Assembly (NCBI GenBank): GCA_000442125.1
Contig: KE546985.1
Span: forward strand, 1 to 64,000
Source of the DNA: Opeltia flavorubescens
Lineage: Eukaryota > Ascomycota > Lecanoromycetes > Teloschistales > Teloschistaceae
Direction of reading: 5' to 3'
DNA: 64,000 nt
Shown here: piece by piece, positions 60,701 to 64,000 of the stretch
How positions within the stretch are numbered: position 1 is the stretch's first letter
Layout of the letters: each line of letters starts with the position of its first letter
Notes under the pieces: generated by a model
Told to the model about the DNA's origin: nothing
What the model saw: only the letters and a program-made list of their open reading frames with translations
The model's database searches: none
Made by a program: the position numbers and the translations under genes

Positions 60701-63700
60701 TTTTATCCTTTTTTATCTATTACTCTATTCTATAGTTTATTCGTTATAACTATAGGTCTATAGCTTTAATATCTTTTAGGGCTTTAAAAGGGTAAAGAAT
60801 ATCTAGTTAAATTACTAAAAATTAGGATATATAAATTCTAATATTAGTCTAGTATCTTCTCTAGAATTTAGAGGAGTATACTATTAATACTAGACCTCTA
60901 AAATTCGGTTTTTAAATATATACGCAATCGTCGACGATAAGATTAAATTATAAAAATTTATTATTTAAATATATATATACTAGTATTTTATAGTAGTAAA
61001 TATTAATTATAGGATTATACCTTTAATAGAAAATTTCCGGTATTATTAATTCTATTTTAAAGTTTAATAGCTATATATATAAATTAAGAAATATATATAA
61101 ACTAAATTAATATTTAAAAGAAAAAAAATAGTATTAAACTATATATATACTATACCTTTTATTTTCCTACCCTATATAATACAAATAGAATCTTTCCTAT
61201 AGATAAGCTAAATTATTATTATACTGTTATTGAACGAAAAAAACCTCGAGAAACTATAAAAAAAAGGAGAAAAAATCTGAAAAAGCTATAAAATAGGGTA
61301 TAAGGAAGTATTAAAGAAGCTATAAAAAAAAAGAAAAACCTAAACTATTAAATAGAATGGCTTTAGAATAGTATAAATAGCTATAGGGTTCGTATAAATA
61401 TAGTAGGTATCGAATGGATATTATAAACATTGGATAGGTATTATTAAATACTCTAGAAAAAAAAAAAAANAAAAAAAAAAAAAAAAAAAAAGCGTAAAAA
61501 AGAGAAAAAACGAAAGCTCGCTTATAAATTTAGAATTTTTCGCTTTTTTAGTACTTTTACTATTAGTTAGCTTTTATTATATCTAGTATTTATTATATCC
61601 AGCTTATTACTTCGATACGCTCCTAATAACGCGTTTAAAGCTTTTTTAACGCGCTAAAAACCGTATTTTAACGCGAACTGAATATATATAGAATATTAAA
61701 TAAAAAGGGTTGATAGAGGGATATATAGTATAATATATTAATAAAACGCGAAAAACGCGCCTATACTTCCTTTAATATATAAAAACGTGTATTTTAAATT
61801 TATTACAATTTATAGTAATATATAAAAAGGAAATAATATTATAAATTTTCTATTTATTAGGGTTTCTAGATAGTATATTATAGTACTTTTTTTTTAATAG
61901 AGAAAGAATACCGTATAGAATAATTTTCTAAATATAAGGCTATTAATCGTAGGTAAGTATATTATAAATCTTTATATATATAACCTATTACTTAATTAGA
62001 TCTATTTAAATAATTTTAAAAATCGATATATATTAGTTAAAGAATTAAGTTTTATTAGTCGAATTTAAAAAGAAAATACTTTTATTTTACGCTTAATATA
62101 TAATTTAATTATACCTATAAAATACTTCTAGTTATTTATATTTTATTACTTATTTTTTTTATACTTAGAAGTAGTATATTAAAGGATAATATCGTATTAC
62201 GTAAAATTAACGGTTTTAGAGATTATATAAATTAAATTTTCTATTAGCTTTAAATACTACTAGAATAAAATATATCTAGTTTTAATATTAAGGATATAGA
62301 TAATAAAGCTATAGATTAAATATTTTAAAAAATATTTATAGGTAATAAATAAAAAGAAAGACGATAAAAGGAAAGAAGTATAAAATAGGTAGGTAAAGAT
62401 TTAGATTTTTATATATCTAGTATATATATTTCTAATATATAAACCACTATTCTTTTTTTACTAAATTAGAAGAAATAGAATTTTATTATAATATTTTCTA
62501 TATAAATTGAATATTATAATTATAATATAATAAAAGAAAGTTTTTTTTATACTTTAAAAAAACCGCTCTAGTTTTTTACTCCCGATATACGTAAAGAATA
62601 TAATATTTTTTAATTTTAATAGTAGGTAAGCCTATAATATCTATAATTTTAGAAAGCTTTTAGTATAATATATTTAATACCGAATTATAAAAATCGGCTA
62701 CCTTATTTAAAGCCTCGATTATAGTAACCCTTATAAAAAGTATTCTTCGATAAGTAGTAAATTTATATAAAAATATCCTATTAATTCTTCCTAGATATCG
62801 TTTATAAATAATTATAAAATTTTTAATTTTAAAAGTTATACGATACTTTAATACTTTAAATATTTATAGTTAGTATATTAGAAAAATAATAGCGTAAAAT
62901 ATAGATAATAGATATTAAAATCTATACTAGGGGATAGGAAAAAATATTAAGAATAATACGGATTTACGGATTAATAAAGCTAAATTTGCTATATTATTAG
63001 ATATAAATTTAGTATAGAGTAATATTCGGTTTATAGTAATTCTATTTATAGGTATTACGTAATATAATAGAAAAAAAACAAACTTTTATAACCGGTATAA
63101 TAAGTATAAGCTATCCGAAAGCTTATTTAATAAAATTTACTTTAAAATATCTAATCGCTATTAAATACGAGTATTAAAGATTATTAACAATAATAATTTT
63201 AGATTTATTATAATCTCCGTCTCCGGTATTTAAATTATATTTTAATTAAAGTAATAAGTTTATAAAAAGTAATAGGTATATACGATAGATTAATAAAATA
63301 CGTTATAATAGGATTAATTCGTTCTCTAGATACAAACCAGCTAAAATAAACCGTAGGTATTACTAGAGGCTTTCTTTTTAAAAAAGCGGCTTAATAATAT
63401 TATATTTATTAATTTTTAGTATAATAAGTTTATATTCTTTTTAAAGGATTAGTAAAAATAATATTAAAATAGTATAAAACAGGGGAAATCTATTTACCAA
63501 TACTTATCTTTATCTATAAAAGTAGTGTAGTTATTTAGTATAGTATATTCGCTTGCGATATCAGTAAAATAGAGTATAGTATAAATATTTAGCCTGGATT
63601 ATATGCTATAATATAGAAAAGTTTTTTTTATATAGTTTTTATCGACTATAAAGATTTCTGCTAGCTAATCTATTTTAGAGAAACTAATATCTGATTTATT

Positions 63701-64000
63701 ATTAGCGGTATCGATAGAAAGTTTATTTTTAAAGTCGATCGAATTTTATTAAAAAAAAATAACTAGGATAATAGGCCTTTAAAAGCTTAAGCTTTTTTTA
63801 TAATAAAAATTTAGTATAAATAATAATAACGTGTATTTATATAGATATTAAAAGGCTTTTTTATTTTATTTAAGATACTAATCTATTTTAATCCTATTTT
63901 TAGATATTATTTAAAGCGCTAGAACTATTATATTATTTTTTATAATATTTATAGAGTATTAAACGATATAATCGATTAGATTTATTTTTAAATAATAAGC
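60701..64000. other. RIP-degraded sequence, no gene assigned
   Basis: Apart from the poly-A tract, I see no supported gene, RNA or LTR. Between 61,628 and 61,762 ACGCG occurs five times in AT-rich surroundings, three of them at about 20-base steps (61,629, 61,649, 61,670). A patch at 63,535-63,605 (GTAGTGTAG, CTTGCGATATCAG, CTGGATTATATGC) keeps some CA/TG. The region runs off the window end. Confidence 0.4.
61455..61491. repeat. Poly-A tract with ambiguous base
   Basis: A run of about 36 A broken by one N at 61,470, followed by AGCGTAAAAAAGAG. Together with the poly-T at 29,383 this may mark a LINE/SINE-like tail; equally it may be polymerase slippage. The true length is unknown because of the N. 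Confidence 0.75.

Noticed and set aside
61628-61762. Cluster of ACGCG (MluI cell-cycle box-like) sites as a promoter
   Set aside because: No gene lies next to it, and CG-rich words without CA/TG are simply what RIP leaves behind.
1-64000. Mitochondrial DNA or contamination suggested by extreme AT content
   Set aside because: The telomere, the specific loss of CA/TG, transition-only LTR differences and a chromovirus all point to RIP-mutated nuclear DNA.
1-64000. tRNA or rRNA genes
   Set aside because: No box A/box B pairs, cloverleaf or rRNA-like GC-richer conserved blocks were found on either strand by eye.

Overview
This is a chromosome end of a filamentous ascomycete fungus (Pezizomycotina; species not identified). 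The left edge is a telomere, seven CCCTAA units facing inward. Almost all of the remaining 64 kb carries the mark of very heavy repeat-induced point mutation (RIP): CA and TG dinucleotides are nearly absent over long stretches, the DNA is extremely AT-rich, and every recognisable reading frame is broken by TAA/TAG where Gln (CAA/CAG) or Trp (TGG) codons would be expected. The two LTRs of the one intact-length retrotransposon differ only by transitions (about 47 by hand count over 213 bp, with no transversion or indel), which supports this directly. Nothing here looks like a working protein gene. All coding entries are relics, and their limits are approximate because start codons (ATG to ATA) are also destroyed.

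Layout. (1) 1-175: telomere plus a short, less mutated cap holding an unmutated-looking copy of a short palindrome. (2) 176-1,430: AT-rich filler. (3) 1.4-37.6 kb: a subtelomeric block of large diverged duplications (unit 1 about 1.4-13.9 kb, unit 2 about 13.9-27.0 kb, partial unit 3 about 30.2-33.0 kb). Some 50 copies of a short palindrome, RIP-corrected core ATTATCAGGTGATAAT, are scattered through it at intervals of a few hundred bases and are seen nowhere in the right 26 kb. This block holds a minus-strand SNF2-family helicase relic (23.2-25.9 kb) present only in unit 2, a minus-strand relic of unknown function at 27.6-28.3 kb, another at 10.25-10.86 kb (partly repeated near 19.5 kb), and a convergent pair of large unknown relics (plus 33.3-34.9 kb, minus 37.3-34.9 kb) meeting exactly on a palindrome copy. 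(4) 37.6-43.9 kb: featureless RIP desert. (5) 43.91-44.30 kb: an island that escaped RIP. (6) 44,371-51,757: a complete-length Ty3/gypsy chromovirus with 213-bp LTRs, a 5-bp target duplication, and gag, protease, RT, RNase H, integrase and chromodomain in order. (7) 51.8-58.3 kb: other transposon debris, including an LTR-like direct repeat pair (53.0 and 55.8 kb) and a tandem 0.98-kb duplication. (8) 58.3-64 kb: RIP desert with a 45-bp tandem repeat that reads as a 15-residue repeat on the minus strand.

The main candidate for something undescribed is the palindrome family. It survives RIP, lies in at least three different reading frames relative to flanking relic genes and on both strands, keeps its place when the large units are duplicated, and sits on a gene-gene junction. 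It therefore looks like a DNA-level element (micro-transposon footprint, protein-binding site or bidirectional end signal) rather than a protein motif.
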